From PoT sp049331405 (GTDB taxonomy: Bacteria; Planctomycetota; Planctomycetia; Isosphaerales; Isosphaeraceae): DNA of 64,000 nucleotides. Shown here one piece after another: positions 42,576-51,586 of the stretch. The notes beneath the pieces are model-generated. The model was not told the origin of the DNA. It searched no databases and was given only the letters and a program-made list of their open reading frames with translations. Every line of letters begins with the position of its first letter. Positions within the stretch are counted from its first letter, which is position 1. The position numbers and the translations under genes were made by a program. The stretch covers positions 2,976,001 to 3,040,000 of the forward strand of contig NZ_CP186274.1 in the NCBI RefSeq assembly GCF_049331405.1, given 5' to 3'.

Positions 42576-43487
42576 GTGGCGACTCGAGTGACCAAGCGGC
42601 AGATTTGCGGGATCCTCAACCTGGACAAGCCCTCGGGCATGACGTCGCGCGCGGTCGTCGACTGCGTGTCTCGCCCGCTGCGAGGCGTGAAAGTGGGGCA
42701 TGCCGGGACCCTCGACCCGCTGGCGACGGGAGTCCTCGTCGTCTGCGTCGGCGCGGCGACTCGCCTGATCGAGCTCGTCCAGAGGATGCCGAAGACCTAT
42801 CGCACGGTCATCCGACTCGGGGCACGCAGCGACACCCTCGACGCGGACGGGCAGATCGTCGAAGTGGAGTCCCCGAAGGTTCCCGCACTGGAAGAGATCC
42901 ACGCGGCGCTCGCTCCCCAGATCGGCCTGATCGACCAACTCCCGCCGGAATATTCTGCGTTGAAGGTCGCCGGGGAGCGAGCCTACGACCTCGCCCGCGC
43001 CGGGCGCCCGGTGGTGCTCCAGCCCCGACAGGTCCGGATCGATCGCATCGAGCTCATCCGCTACGAGTGGCCCCACCTGGAACTCGAGATCGACTGCGGC
43101 AGCGGCACGTATATCCGCTCGATCGCTCGTGACGTGGGCGAGGCTTTGGGCTGCGGGGGCCTGATCGAGGTCCTGACTCGCACCCGTATCGGCGTTTTCA
43201 AGCAGAAGGACGCCCTCGATCCCCAAAACTTGCGCGTCGAAGAGATCCCCGACCTGCTCAGGCCTGCGCTCGATGCCGCGTCGGGCCTGCCGCAGCTCGC
43301 CATCGACCAAGAAGGCCTGGCCGCGATCCTCCAGGGCCGTGCCCTCGAACAGCGGTTCTTCGGTGAGGCCGCCATCCCCGCGGGCGAGGTCGCGCTCGTC
43401 GGCCCGGACGGGAACCTCGCCGCGATCGGCGAAGGAGATCCGAACACGGGTCGCGTCGCGCCCCGACGGGTGCTGGCCACGGAGTGA
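42576..43487 (+). CDS. truB: tRNA pseudouridine-55 synthase
   Basis: This 303-residue enzyme makes pseudouridine 55 in tRNA T-loops. The N-terminus GILNLDKPSGMTSRAVVD and the catalytic GHAGTLDPLATGVL (Asp47) are canonical. The middle holds YRTVIRLGARSDTLDADG and PPEYSALKVAGERAYDLAR, then CGSGTYIRSIARDVG. A C-terminal PUA-like region follows. The GTG start at 42576 gives VATRVTKRQICG; a second GTG at 42588 is close and equally plausible. It stands apart from the usual nusA-infB-rbfA-truB cluster. Confidence 0.93.
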   Translation: MATRVTKRQICGILNLDKPSGMTSRAVVDCVSRPLRGVKVGHAGTLDPLATGVLVVCVGAATRLIELVQRMPKTYRTVIRLGARSDTLDADGQIVEVESPKVPALEEIHAALAPQIGLIDQLPPEYSALKVAGERAYDLARAGRPVVLQPRQVRIDRIELIRYEWPHLELEIDCGSGTYIRSIARDVGEALGCGGLIEVLTRTRIGVFKQKDALDPQNLRVEEIPDLLRPALDAASGLPQLAIDQEGLAAILQGRALEQRFFGEAAIPAGEVALVGPDGNLAAIGEGDPNTGRVAPRRVLATE

Positions 43488-43653
43488 ATGCCGGAGTCCG
43501 CTCCCTTTCGGGGATCGGGTGCGAACCAGGGGGTTCAGGGGCCTGTCATTACCCATGAAACGGTTGTGACGAAGGCATAGGAATCGGAGGCCCCGGGCCT
43601 GCTCGCGGCCGATCGCTCCGAACATCTCTCCGGTTTTGTCCGTAACAAGATGG

Positions 43654-43672
43654 ATAATCCGACGAGGATTAT
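43654..43672. promoter_or_regulatory. Dyad ATAATCC-N5-GGATTAT upstream of hflX
   Basis: A perfect 7-bp inverted repeat with a 5-nt spacer, AT-rich in a GC-rich context, about 50 nt upstream of the hflX -35 box. It is a plausible binding site for a dimeric regulator; which one is unknown. Confidence 0.35.
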
Positions 43673-43723
43673 GCCGATGTCTGAAAGCATGGCAGGCCTC
43701 GATCTCGCCGAGGGCGAGTGTCG

Positions 43724-43752
43724 TTGACGGGAGGGCCGGGGTGCTCTAGAAT
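43724..43752 (+). promoter_or_regulatory. Sigma70 promoter of hflX
   Basis: TTGACG (43724-43729), a spacer of exactly 17 nt, and TAGAAT (43747-43752): 5/6 at each box. The predicted start is near 43759, about 48 nt before the hflX start codon. Confidence 0.7.
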
Positions 43753-43806
43753 CCCGTCAGAGCCTGCCTATTCCTATCCTCTTTCCCAGAGAGGTCGTAC
43801 CCCACC

Positions 43807-45108
43807 TTGGCTGAACTCAAAAGCACCGAGCGGTTGGATCGTCGGGAGAAAACGATTCTCGTGGGAGTCATCCTGCCGGAGTCCGAGATCAACCCGGACG
43901 ATCCCCTGGACGAAATCCGGGGGCTGGCCAAGACGGCCGGGTTAATCGTCGTCGGGAGTATGCTTCAAAAGCGCCATCAGGTGGATATCGCCACGTATAT
44001 CGGGTCGGGCAAGGTCGAGGAGCTCAAGGAGCTCGTCGAGGCGCACGAGGCGGACCTCGTGGTCTTCGACAACGACCTCGGGCCGGCGCAGACCAGGAAC
44101 CTCGAGAAGCTGCTCGGGGTCAAGGTCATCGACCGCACCGAGGTGATTCTCGACATCTTCGCGACCCGGGCACGGACGCATGAGGCCCATCTCCAGGTCG
44201 AGTTGGCGCAGCTCGAATACGCGATGCCTCGCCTGAAGCGGATGTGGACCCACTTGTCGCGCTATAAAGGCGGCATCGGCGTGCGCGGTCCCGGTGAAAA
44301 GCAGTTGGAAGAAGACCGCCGGCTGGTCATGCACCGGATCCAGGACCTCAAGGCGAAGCTCTCCAAGGTCCAGGCCCGGAAAGAGCGCGAGGTCGCCGGC
44401 CGGGGCGATGCCCCGACCGTCTCGCTCGTCGGCTACACCAACGCCGGCAAGAGTACCCTCATGAATGCCCTGACCGACGCCGGGGTGCTCGTCGAGGACA
44501 AGCTCTTCGCCACGCTCGACACCCGCACCAGGCGCTGGCGGTTCCGCGGCGGCGGCCACGTGCTGCTGTCCGACACCGTCGGCTTCATCCGCAACCTGCC
44601 GCACTCGCTCGTCGCCTCCTTCAAGGCGACGCTCGAGGAGGCTCGCCAGGCGGACCTCCTGCTGCACGTGGTCGACTCGTCAAGCCCCGAGGCCGAACTC
44701 CAGATCCAGGCCGTGAAGAGCGTGCTCGAGGAACTCGGGCTCGCCGATCAGCCGACGATCCTGGTGCTCAACAAGTCGGATCGGGTCCCCGACCGTTCGT
44801 TCCTGGACGTGTTGAAGGCCCACCACGACGACTCGGTCACGATCAGCGCCGCGAGCGGCGATGGCCTGGAACGCCTCGAGCAGGCCGTGCGTGAAGTCCT
44901 CAACGAGCGGGCCCTCGATGCGGAAGTCGAGACGGGCGTCGAGAACGGCCGGGTCCTGGCGTACCTCGCCCAGCACGCGCAGATCCATAACCGGACCTAC
45001 GACGATGACCGCGTGGTGCTCCAGTGCCGGCTCCCCCGACGCTGCCTCGACTACTTGAACGAGCACGGCGCCCACGTCCGCACCAACGACCAGCGGCAGT
45101 ACGCCTGA
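43807..45108 (+). CDS. hflX: Ribosome-associated GTPase HflX
   Basis: This 433-residue GTPase binds the 50S subunit and can split stalled ribosomes. The HflX-specific N-domain (YIGSGKVEELKELVEAHEAD, NLEKLLGVKVIDRTEVILDI) is followed by the linker RYKGGIGVRGPGEKQLEEDR. The G domain carries G1 GYTNAGKST, G2 region ATLDTRTRRW, G3 DTVGFIRNLP, G4 NKSD and G5 SAASGDG. A TTG start at 43807 fits the frame (no closer ATG); a weak GAGAGG lies more than 10 nt upstream. A terminator follows. Confidence 0.94.
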   Translation: MAELKSTERLDRREKTILVGVILPESEINPDDPLDEIRGLAKTAGLIVVGSMLQKRHQVDIATYIGSGKVEELKELVEAHEADLVVFDNDLGPAQTRNLEKLLGVKVIDRTEVILDIFATRARTHEAHLQVELAQLEYAMPRLKRMWTHLSRYKGGIGVRGPGEKQLEEDRRLVMHRIQDLKAKLSKVQARKEREVAGRGDAPTVSLVGYTNAGKSTLMNALTDAGVLVEDKLFATLDTRTRRWRFRGGGHVLLSDTVGFIRNLPHSLVASFKATLEEARQADLLLHVVDSSSPEAELQIQAVKSVLEELGLADQPTILVLNKSDRVPDRSFLDVLKAHHDDSVTISAASGDGLERLEQAVREVLNERALDAEVETGVENGRVLAYLAQHAQIHNRTYDDDRVVLQCRLPRRCLDYLNEHGAHVRTNDQRQYA

Positions 45109-45142
45109 GCGATCGGGCGGAATCCACCGTCATCAACACAGA

Positions 45143-45177
45143 AGCACCCGGGCCGGCTGATCGCCGACCCGGGTGCT
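45143..45177. terminator. Bidirectional hairpin terminator
   Basis: A 10-bp perfect stem AGCACCCGGG/CCCGGGTGCT, extended by four more pairs after one mismatch, loop TGATC. It lies between convergent hflX and the TPM-domain gene; CTTGGTTT follows on the plus strand. Confidence 0.75.
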
Positions 45178-45215
45178 CTTGGTTTCGAACTTGAGTTTAC
45201 CTGGCGAGTCGCCGG

Positions 45216-46499
45216 TTACCAGCTTCCGCCCTGGCCGGAGTCATCGCCGCCGCTGTCGCCACCGCCCCAATCGCCACCGGCGCCGGCGTCATCGGAGCCG
45301 CCACCGCCCCAGTCGTTGCTGGCACCGGCATCGTCGGAGCCGCCACCGCCCCAGTCGCCGCCGGTCCCGGCGTCGCTCGACGCGTCGCTGGAGCCCCAGT
45401 CGCCACCGACGCCGGTTCCGCCCGACCAGTCGGCATCGGCCGAGGGTGTGTGCTCGGCAGGCGCCCCCCAACTCCCTTCGCTGGCGCTCGAGGCATGGTC
45501 GCTGTAGGACGAGTCGGTGCCCTCGGGCGTCGAGGGATTGATTACGCCGTGGCTGCCCGCGACGTCGCCCTGGATCGGGTGGCCTTCCGGCGTGTGCGGG
45601 CGGCCGAACTGGTCGTAGAGGATGTTGCCGACGACCGCGCCGCCGATGCCGCCCAGGGCGCTGCTCACGAAGCCGCCGCCCTGGCGAGGGGGCGGGCCAC
45701 CATAGCCGGGTCCGGGCCCGACGCCGGGACCGTAGCCATAGGGGGGAGCTGCGCCTGGGCCTTGCGGGCTCATGCCGGCGCCGTAACCTCCCGGAGGCAT
45801 GGCTCCGTAACCGGGCCCGCCTTGCTGGGCACCATAGGCGGATTGTGGCTGCGACCCTCGGAAGAGTCGGCTCACGACGAAGAGGAGGATAATGACCGCA
45901 AGACCAACGAATAAGAGCATGGGTAGAGCACTCCCTTTCTTGGCCGGCGGCGCCACGTCGGGCACCTCGGCGTCGGGTACAGGGACTCGGGCGGGTGCGG
46001 GGGGAGCCGGGCTGGCCGAGATACCTCGGTTCGCCCCTGGGTTCTTCGCCGCGATACGTTCGATGTCGGCGACCGTTCCCAGCAACCCTTGATCAAATTG
46101 ACGCTCTTTGAACGAATTGAGCAAGATAGTGTTGATGGAACCGAGGTCGGCCTTGGTAAAGAGGTCCTCGGCCGAGTGGCTCCTGGCGACCCAGAACTTG
46201 TGCTCGGCCTTGGCGATGAGGATGTAGAGCCCGCGCAGCTTCAACGCCTTGGCATTGGAGACCGCGCGATTCTCGGCGGTCTCCCCGTCGAGGCTCTCGA
46301 CCGTCTCGATCACGATGTCGCGGTGGTGGGCAAGCCCCAGCTTCCGAAGCGACTGGTCGGCCTTTTCGACCGCCGACTCGCTGAAGAGATGCGCGCGATC
46401 GTGCACGCCTGTTTGGATTGCCGGAGTTTGCGCCGGGACCAGACCCGCAGTCGCGAGAATCGCGACGAAGGCGCAGCCCGTTGTCAGCCATCGCATCAT
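45216..46499 (-). CDS. TPM-domain membrane protein with Gly/Asp/Trp repeat tail
   Basis: This 427-residue protein has a signal peptide (RWLTTGCAFVAILATAGLVP). A TPM domain at about 30-150 contains VHDRAHLFSESAVEKADQSL, DIVIETVESL and LYILIAKAEHKFWV. A Pro/Ala linker and a TM helix (ALPMLLFVGLAVIILLFVVS) follow. The cytoplasmic tail is rich in Gly, Tyr and Pro and ends in repeats of DWGGGGSDDAGA type. TPM proteins include TLP18.3/YgcG-like members with phosphatase or assembly roles. GAGGAG lies 8 nt upstream of ATG 46499. Confidence 0.8.
   Translation of the reverse strand: MMRWLTTGCAFVAILATAGLVPAQTPAIQTGVHDRAHLFSESAVEKADQSLRKLGLAHHRDIVIETVESLDGETAENRAVSNAKALKLRGLYILIAKAEHKFWVARSHSAEDLFTKADLGSINTILLNSFKERQFDQGLLGTVADIERIAAKNPGANRGISASPAPPAPARVPVPDAEVPDVAPPAKKGSALPMLLFVGLAVIILLFVVSRLFRGSQPQSAYGAQQGGPGYGAMPPGGYGAGMSPQGPGAAPPYGYGPGVGPGPGYGGPPPRQGGGFVSSALGGIGGAVVGNILYDQFGRPHTPEGHPIQGDVAGSHGVINPSTPEGTDSSYSDHASSASEGSWGAPAEHTPSADADWSGGTGVGGDWGSSDASSDAGTGGDWGGGGSDDAGASNDWGGGGSDDAGAGGDWGGGDSGGDDSGQGGSW
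45241..45440 (-). repeat. 42-nt period coding repeat in the TPM-protein tail
   Basis: The block CGGAGCCGCCACCGCCCCAG, with flanks, recurs at 45293 and 45335, and degenerate copies lie on both sides. The period of 42 nt encodes a 14-residue unit with DWGGGGSDD. Confidence 0.65.
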
Positions 46500-46753
46500 C
46501 AATGAATCTCCTCCTTCGGGTCACCGAGTTCTGGCGGCTTCACATCTCCGCGAGGAAATCGATTAAGCCGCACGCGACATGCCAACGGCGTCGGAAGCTC
46601 GGCCCCTCTTTGGGGTATTCGTCCGTCCCCGACAAATCTCGGGACCCATTTTCAGGCTGCTGAGGATACCAGGCCCGTCTCACCCGGGCAGGCTATCGAA
46701 GCGGATTACGCGGAAATCTCGCGGTTGGGACGACACTCGCCCCGGTTCCGGCT

Positions 46754-48175
46754 TCAGAGCAAGGGGGAAAGGAGCCGCACGACGTCCTCGGCGAGGGCCC
46801 GGAATCGGCCTCCGACGGGCAATTCCGTGTGGGATTCGGCCATGATCGATTCGACCCAGGCCGTGGTCTCCTCGATGTCCCCTCGCGAGGTCAAGAACAG
46901 AGCGACCTCGTAGTTGAGAAAGAGGCTCCGCATGTCCATGTTGGCGGATCCGACGATCGCGACGTGGTTGTCGATCAGCACGACCTTCGCGTGCAGCATG
47001 ACCGGCTCGAAGAGCATGACGTGCCCGCCCGAGCTGTGGAGCTCGCGGATGTAGCTCGCACGGGCGAGGTCGGCCATGAGGTGGTTCGAATGCTCGGGCA
47101 TGATGAGCCGGACGTCCACGCCCCGGCGTGCGGCGAGGTCGAGGGCCTTCGCGAGCGTCTCATCCGGCACGAAGTAGGGCGTCACGACCCAGATCCGGCT
47201 CGTTGCCGTGAACATCAACGAGACGAGCGACTCGAAGAGTGGGTCGCCGGCCACGTCGGGGCCGCTCGCCACGACCTGCGCGACAGTTGTCTCGCCCTCG
47301 ATCGGCGGTGCGGGCGTGGCGTCGATCGTCACGCTCTTGCCGGTCGTGAACTTCCAGTCGGAGCGGAACAACTCGGCGAGGTCGGCGACCGCCGGGCCCG
47401 AGATCGCGAGCGAGAAGTCTCGCCAGCGCTTCGGGTTGGGGGTCGGCCCCATGTACTCCTCGGCCAGATTCATCCCGCCCGTGAGGGCCTCCCGCCCGTC
47501 GACAACCACGATCTTGCGGTGATTGCGCAGATTGGCCCTGCCTCGGAACGGGGTGTGAAGAACCGGCATGAAGAAGGCGACCTCGGCTTTCGATTCATAC
47601 AAGGGGGCGAGGAAATATCTGCGGAGGCGCCAGGAGCCGACGGAATCGAGCAGGAGCCGGACCTCAACCCCCTCCCTCGCACGCCCGGCGAGCCTGGTGA
47701 TGATGGCCTGGGCGACGTCGTCCATGCCGAGGACGTACGTGGTGATGTGGATGGATGTCTTCGCGTTGTCGATCAGGTTGATGAGGTGTCTGTACGCCTC
47801 CTCGCCGCTCGTCAGCGCCTGGATCCGGTTCCCGGGGGTCGCCGGCGGGACCCCGTAGGACTGGAGGACTCGCTCGGCGGGGCCGATGCCACTCGTCTCG
47901 CGGGAGATTCGCCGGAAGTGGTAGACGGGTTCCTTGCGACCCGCCCGGATCCGCATCTTGCGCCCGCCGAACATCAGGTAGAGCGGGACCCCCACATAAG
48001 GGAGCAAGAGGATGATCAGGAGCCAGGCGATCGTGCTCGACGGCGACCGCTGGGTGCGCAGCATCCTCGCGAGGAGGACGAGGGCGAGCAGGAAGCCGAG
48101 CGAGGTCAGGAGTGGTGAGAGGAACCAGAAAACTTCTTTCGGAGGCGAACTCGGCATCGGCACGTTGATATCCAT
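46754..48175 (-). CDS. cls: Cardiolipin synthase (phospholipase D family)
   Basis: This 473-residue membrane enzyme condenses phosphatidylglycerols to cardiolipin. Two N-terminal TM helices (FLSPLLTSLGFLLALVLLAR; IAWLLIILLLPYVGVPLYLM) precede two HKD motifs: H219-x-K221-x4-D226 in NHRKIVVVDG, and H396-x-K398-x4-D403 in LHAKVVLIDN. Both are followed by the usual GGMN and GSAN. The length and order are normal for bacterial Cls. The gene is 69 nt downstream of the FGE gene on the same strand. Confidence 0.92.
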   Translation of the reverse strand: MDINVPMPSSPPKEVFWFLSPLLTSLGFLLALVLLARMLRTQRSPSSTIAWLLIILLLPYVGVPLYLMFGGRKMRIRAGRKEPVYHFRRISRETSGIGPAERVLQSYGVPPATPGNRIQALTSGEEAYRHLINLIDNAKTSIHITTYVLGMDDVAQAIITRLAGRAREGVEVRLLLDSVGSWRLRRYFLAPLYESKAEVAFFMPVLHTPFRGRANLRNHRKIVVVDGREALTGGMNLAEEYMGPTPNPKRWRDFSLAISGPAVADLAELFRSDWKFTTGKSVTIDATPAPPIEGETTVAQVVASGPDVAGDPLFESLVSLMFTATSRIWVVTPYFVPDETLAKALDLAARRGVDVRLIMPEHSNHLMADLARASYIRELHSSGGHVMLFEPVMLHAKVVLIDNHVAIVGSANMDMRSLFLNYEVALFLTSRGDIEETTAWVESIMAESHTELPVGGRFRALAEDVVRLLSPLL

Positions 48176-48244
48176 CGCCTCGGACGTCTCCGGGCCCTTC
48201 GCAACGAGGGGATCGCGTTTCGGTTTGCGAGTCGACGAGCCCGG

Positions 48245-49456
48245 TCAACCGGCGTTCGGGGGTCGCTTGGGGGTCTGGACGCAGCGGAAGCCGGTGTGAT
48301 TCGTGCCGCTGTCGGTCGCCCCCTTGCCGCGGGCCCCGGGCAGATATCGCGTGCAGTAGAGGTCGCTGCAGAGGAAGGAGCCCCCACGCTGGACGCGCTT
48401 GGGGATCTGCGGTTCGGCCGGGTCGTAGCTCGAATCCGGGCCCTGCGGGTCGCGTTCCTTCGAGGCGTCATAGCCGGGCTTATACCAGTCGGCGCACCAC
48501 TCCCAGACGTTTCCGGCCATGTCGGACAGGCCATAGCCGTTGGGGGCGAAGGTGCCGACGGGGGCCGTCTTGACGTAGCCGTCCGAAGCGGTGTTCTGCG
48601 AGGGGAAGTCCCCCTGCCAGTTGTTGACGAGCCACTTGCCGTCGGGCATCAGCTTGTCGCCCCAGACGTAACGCTTCTGGTCGAGCCCGCCGCGTGCCGC
48701 GTATTCCCACTCGGCTTCGGTGGGGAGCCGCTTGCCGGCCCATCGGCAATAGGCCGCGGCATCATCCCAGCAGACGTGGACGACGGGGTGATCGTCCTTG
48801 CCGTCGATGTTGCTGCCGGGCCCTTCAGGGTGCTTCCAACTCGCGCCCGGGACGTAGCTCCACCAGATGTAGTGATTCTCGAGCGAAACCTTGCCGGCGG
48901 GGGGCGTGAAGACGAGCGAGCCGGGGACGAGCAGTTCCTTGGGGGCACCCGGGAAATCCTTGGGGTCGGGGGCTCGTTCGGCGACGGTCAGATAGCCGGT
49001 GTCCTTGACGAACGCGGCGAACTGCTTGTTCGTCACCTCGCTGCGATCGATGAAGAAACCGTCGAGCGTCACCTTGTGGACGGGCAGGGCATCCTTGGTC
49101 GTCGGGTCGTCATAGCCCATGATGAAGGAGCCACCCGGGATCCAGACCATCCCTTCGGGGGCGGGGCCCGGCGCCTTGGTCCTCGGGGCGGCCGGCGCCG
49201 TGCTCGATGCGGGCGGAGTCGGAGCGGCCTCGGACGTTGGTGGTGAGGATGTCGTCGGTGCGACGGTCTCCGACTCGACAACGACCGCGTCCGAGACTTC
49301 CTCCTTCGCCCCACGGCCGGACAGGGCCGCATAGGCGCTCAGCCCAGCGACCGCCAGCACGAGGACGAGAATCGCCGCCGGCCGTCGCCAGTTCTTCAAG
49401 GAAGAGGATGCCTCTTCGCGACGATCTCGGGCGGCTTTTCGCGATTTCTGCGACAC
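48245..49456 (-). CDS. Membrane-anchored formylglycine-generating enzyme
   Basis: This 403-residue protein has a short cytoplasmic N-tail, one TM helix (PAAILVLVLAVAGLSAYAAL), a Ser/Thr/Pro linker and then a full FGE-sulfatase domain (PEGMVWIPGGSFIMG onward). The domain includes DEVT-like RSEVTNKQF, RLPTEAEWEYAARGG, DMAGNVWEWCADWY and GGSFLCSDLYCTRY. Cys363 and Cys368 match the two active-site Cys of true FGE (C-x4-C), which many FGE-like proteins lack, so oxidation of sulfatase Cys to formylglycine is plausible, here outside the membrane. The GTG start 49456 has GAAGGGG upstream. The sulfatase gene with a CxPxR motif is just upstream, same strand. Confidence 0.87.
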   Translation of the reverse strand: MSQKSRKAARDRREEASSSLKNWRRPAAILVLVLAVAGLSAYAALSGRGAKEEVSDAVVVESETVAPTTSSPPTSEAAPTPPASSTAPAAPRTKAPGPAPEGMVWIPGGSFIMGYDDPTTKDALPVHKVTLDGFFIDRSEVTNKQFAAFVKDTGYLTVAERAPDPKDFPGAPKELLVPGSLVFTPPAGKVSLENHYIWWSYVPGASWKHPEGPGSNIDGKDDHPVVHVCWDDAAAYCRWAGKRLPTEAEWEYAARGGLDQKRYVWGDKLMPDGKWLVNNWQGDFPSQNTASDGYVKTAPVGTFAPNGYGLSDMAGNVWEWCADWYKPGYDASKERDPQGPDSSYDPAEPQIPKRVQRGGSFLCSDLYCTRYLPGARGKGATDSGTNHTGFRCVQTPKRPPNAG

Positions 49457-49680
49457 GGATACCCCTTCATCTGAGTCCGACACTCTCGATCGCCCGCGGG
49501 CCCTTTGACAGTCCCACGAGGCGAGATCAACGCACCACATCCGCCATCTTCAAGTATGCTTCCGGCCCCGGCCGATTGCAACGCAACCCGTCGTTTGCCC
49601 GCAAATCGGGCGGTTAAATCGAGTTTTGTTATGAAGTTTAGATATTTTTGTATGTAAGGTGCGAATGGATTTGATCTTGG

Positions 49681-51426
49681 CTAGGGTTTGCGAGTGACGG
49701 TGACATAGCGGACGCCCCGACTCGCGTCGCCGAGGGCGAGCCAGGCTTGCAGTCGGCCGGGGCCTGACTTCAAGGAGACGTCGTCGAAGGTGCATTGTGT
49801 CGCGTTCGGCTTCAGATCCTGGTCGAGCGAGACGCCCCCGAGTTCGAAGTGGGCCTTCGATGCGGCGGGGACCGGGTCGAACCGCAGGGTGATCCGATAG
49901 GAACCGGCATTCGCGACGTCGATCTCCCAGAAGCCCAGGTCGTTCGGATTCCAGCCGGCCCGAGGGCCGCGCCAGTCCTGGCGGGTCAGGATCGAAGGAT
50001 TTTCCTCGGGAGATCCCAGGATGATCCGCGATGCGGCATAGCCGTGGAGCCGGCCGACGTCCTGGAACCATGCTTCGTAGCCGGCTCGCATCCTGGCGAC
50101 GACATCGGGATGTTCGGCGGCGACGTTGTGCATCTCGAAGGGGTCTTTGGCCATGTCATAGAGCTCGAGCGAGCGGTCGAGCGGTTGGGGCTTGGGTGTC
50201 TCGGCTCGGACGAGCTTGTAACGCTGGGACTCGGCGGCGAAGGCCCGGAAACGCTCGGGGGCATCACCCCGATGCCACTGGAGGTAGAACGTCCGGTCGG
50301 GCCATTGCACCGGCTCGCCTTGTAGGAGTGGGAGCAGGCTGAGGCCGTCGAACGCCAGATCCTTCGGCGGGGCGACTCCGCAGGCATCCAGGATGGTCGG
50401 CGTCAGGTCGAAGGCCATGGCGATCGTATCGACCTGCTTGCCTTTGGGTAGATGGCTCGGCCATCGGATGAAGCAGGGGACCCGGATCCCTCCCTCGTAG
50501 ACCGAGCCTTTGCGGTCGCGCATCCCGCCGTTGTAGCGGAGTTGCTGGGGGCCGTTGTCGGTGAGGAAGATGACCAGGGTCTTCTCCGCCAGGCCGAGCT
50601 TCTCCAGCGAGGCGAAGAGGCGTCCCAGGTTGTCGTCGATGTTCGTGACCATACCGTAAATGCGTGCGGTCGTGTCCTGCTCGACCTGCGGGGGCAGTGG
50701 GTGGCCGACCTTGGGGAAAGCGTCGGCCGGGAACGTCTTCGACTTGTAAGGGGCGTAGTCGGCCTCGGGCACTTGCAAGGGGGTGTGAGGCGCATTGAAG
50801 GCCAGGTAGGCGAAGAAGGGCTCATCCTTCTTCTTGGTGATAAATTCGATGGCCGCGTCGGTGTAGACTTCGGAGCAATACCCCCGCCGCTTTTCCTCGC
50901 GGCCGTTGTGCTGGAGGATGGGGTCGAAGTAGCTCTCGCCGCCGGGGACGTCGGGATCCGAGGGCTGGCCGATCCCGCCGCCGCGATGGACGAGCGACTC
51001 CTGGAACCCCTGATCCATCGCTCGCATCGGGTAGCTATCGCCGAGGTGCCACTTGCCGAAGATCCCCGTCTTGTAACCGGCCGAGCCGAGCATCTCGGCG
51101 AGCGTCACCTCGCCGGGATACATCATGGCCCGTCCGAGCCAGGTGTCGACGACCCCAGTGCGGTAGGCGTATCGCCCGGTGAGGAGGCTCGCTCGGGTCG
51201 GCGCGCAGACGGGGGAGACGTAGAACCGCGAGAAGCGGACGCTCTCCGCCGCGAACCGGTCGAGGTTGGGGGTCCGGATCAGGGGGTTGCCGTGGGAGCC
51301 GAGATCGCCGTAACCCTGGTCGTCGGTCATGATCAGGATCACATTGGGCCTCTCGGCCGCGGCGAAGGCGGTCTGACCCAACCCCAGAACGGCCAGTACG
51401 CAGGCCGTAGCGATTCGACGTTTCAT
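49681..51426 (-). CDS. Secreted type I sulfatase (arylsulfatase A-like)
   Basis: This 581-residue enzyme has a signal peptide (ATACVLAVLGLGQTAFAAA) and a full alkaline-phosphatase-fold sulfatase domain: NVILIMTDDQGYGDLG (metal Asp pair), the CxPxR maturation motif in VCAPTRASLLTGR with Cys74 as the formylglycine site, FGKWHLGD, and LTDNGPQ. The C-terminal 110 residues form a beta domain with QDWRGPRAGWNPNDLGFWEI. The substrate (a sulfated polysaccharide or ester) is unknown. The gene is followed after 224 nt by the FGE gene. The ATG 51426 has GAGG 7 nt before it. Confidence 0.92.
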   Translation of the reverse strand: MKRRIATACVLAVLGLGQTAFAAAERPNVILIMTDDQGYGDLGSHGNPLIRTPNLDRFAAESVRFSRFYVSPVCAPTRASLLTGRYAYRTGVVDTWLGRAMMYPGEVTLAEMLGSAGYKTGIFGKWHLGDSYPMRAMDQGFQESLVHRGGGIGQPSDPDVPGGESYFDPILQHNGREEKRRGYCSEVYTDAAIEFITKKKDEPFFAYLAFNAPHTPLQVPEADYAPYKSKTFPADAFPKVGHPLPPQVEQDTTARIYGMVTNIDDNLGRLFASLEKLGLAEKTLVIFLTDNGPQQLRYNGGMRDRKGSVYEGGIRVPCFIRWPSHLPKGKQVDTIAMAFDLTPTILDACGVAPPKDLAFDGLSLLPLLQGEPVQWPDRTFYLQWHRGDAPERFRAFAAESQRYKLVRAETPKPQPLDRSLELYDMAKDPFEMHNVAAEHPDVVARMRAGYEAWFQDVGRLHGYAASRIILGSPEENPSILTRQDWRGPRAGWNPNDLGFWEIDVANAGSYRITLRFDPVPAASKAHFELGGVSLDQDLKPNATQCTFDDVSLKSGPGRLQAWLALGDASRGVRYVTVTRKP

Positions 51427-51586
51427 GGCGTAACCTCGACGAACGACGTGGGCGTGCCCACAAGTGATGCGACCGAGACTCGGGCTAGTGCGAACCTGGG
51501 ACATCCTGTAGAACAATAGCGATCCGCTCACGTACAATGGAAGTCCGGGCGGGTCATCCGTCGACGATCTTCCGAGGTCTGCCAGC

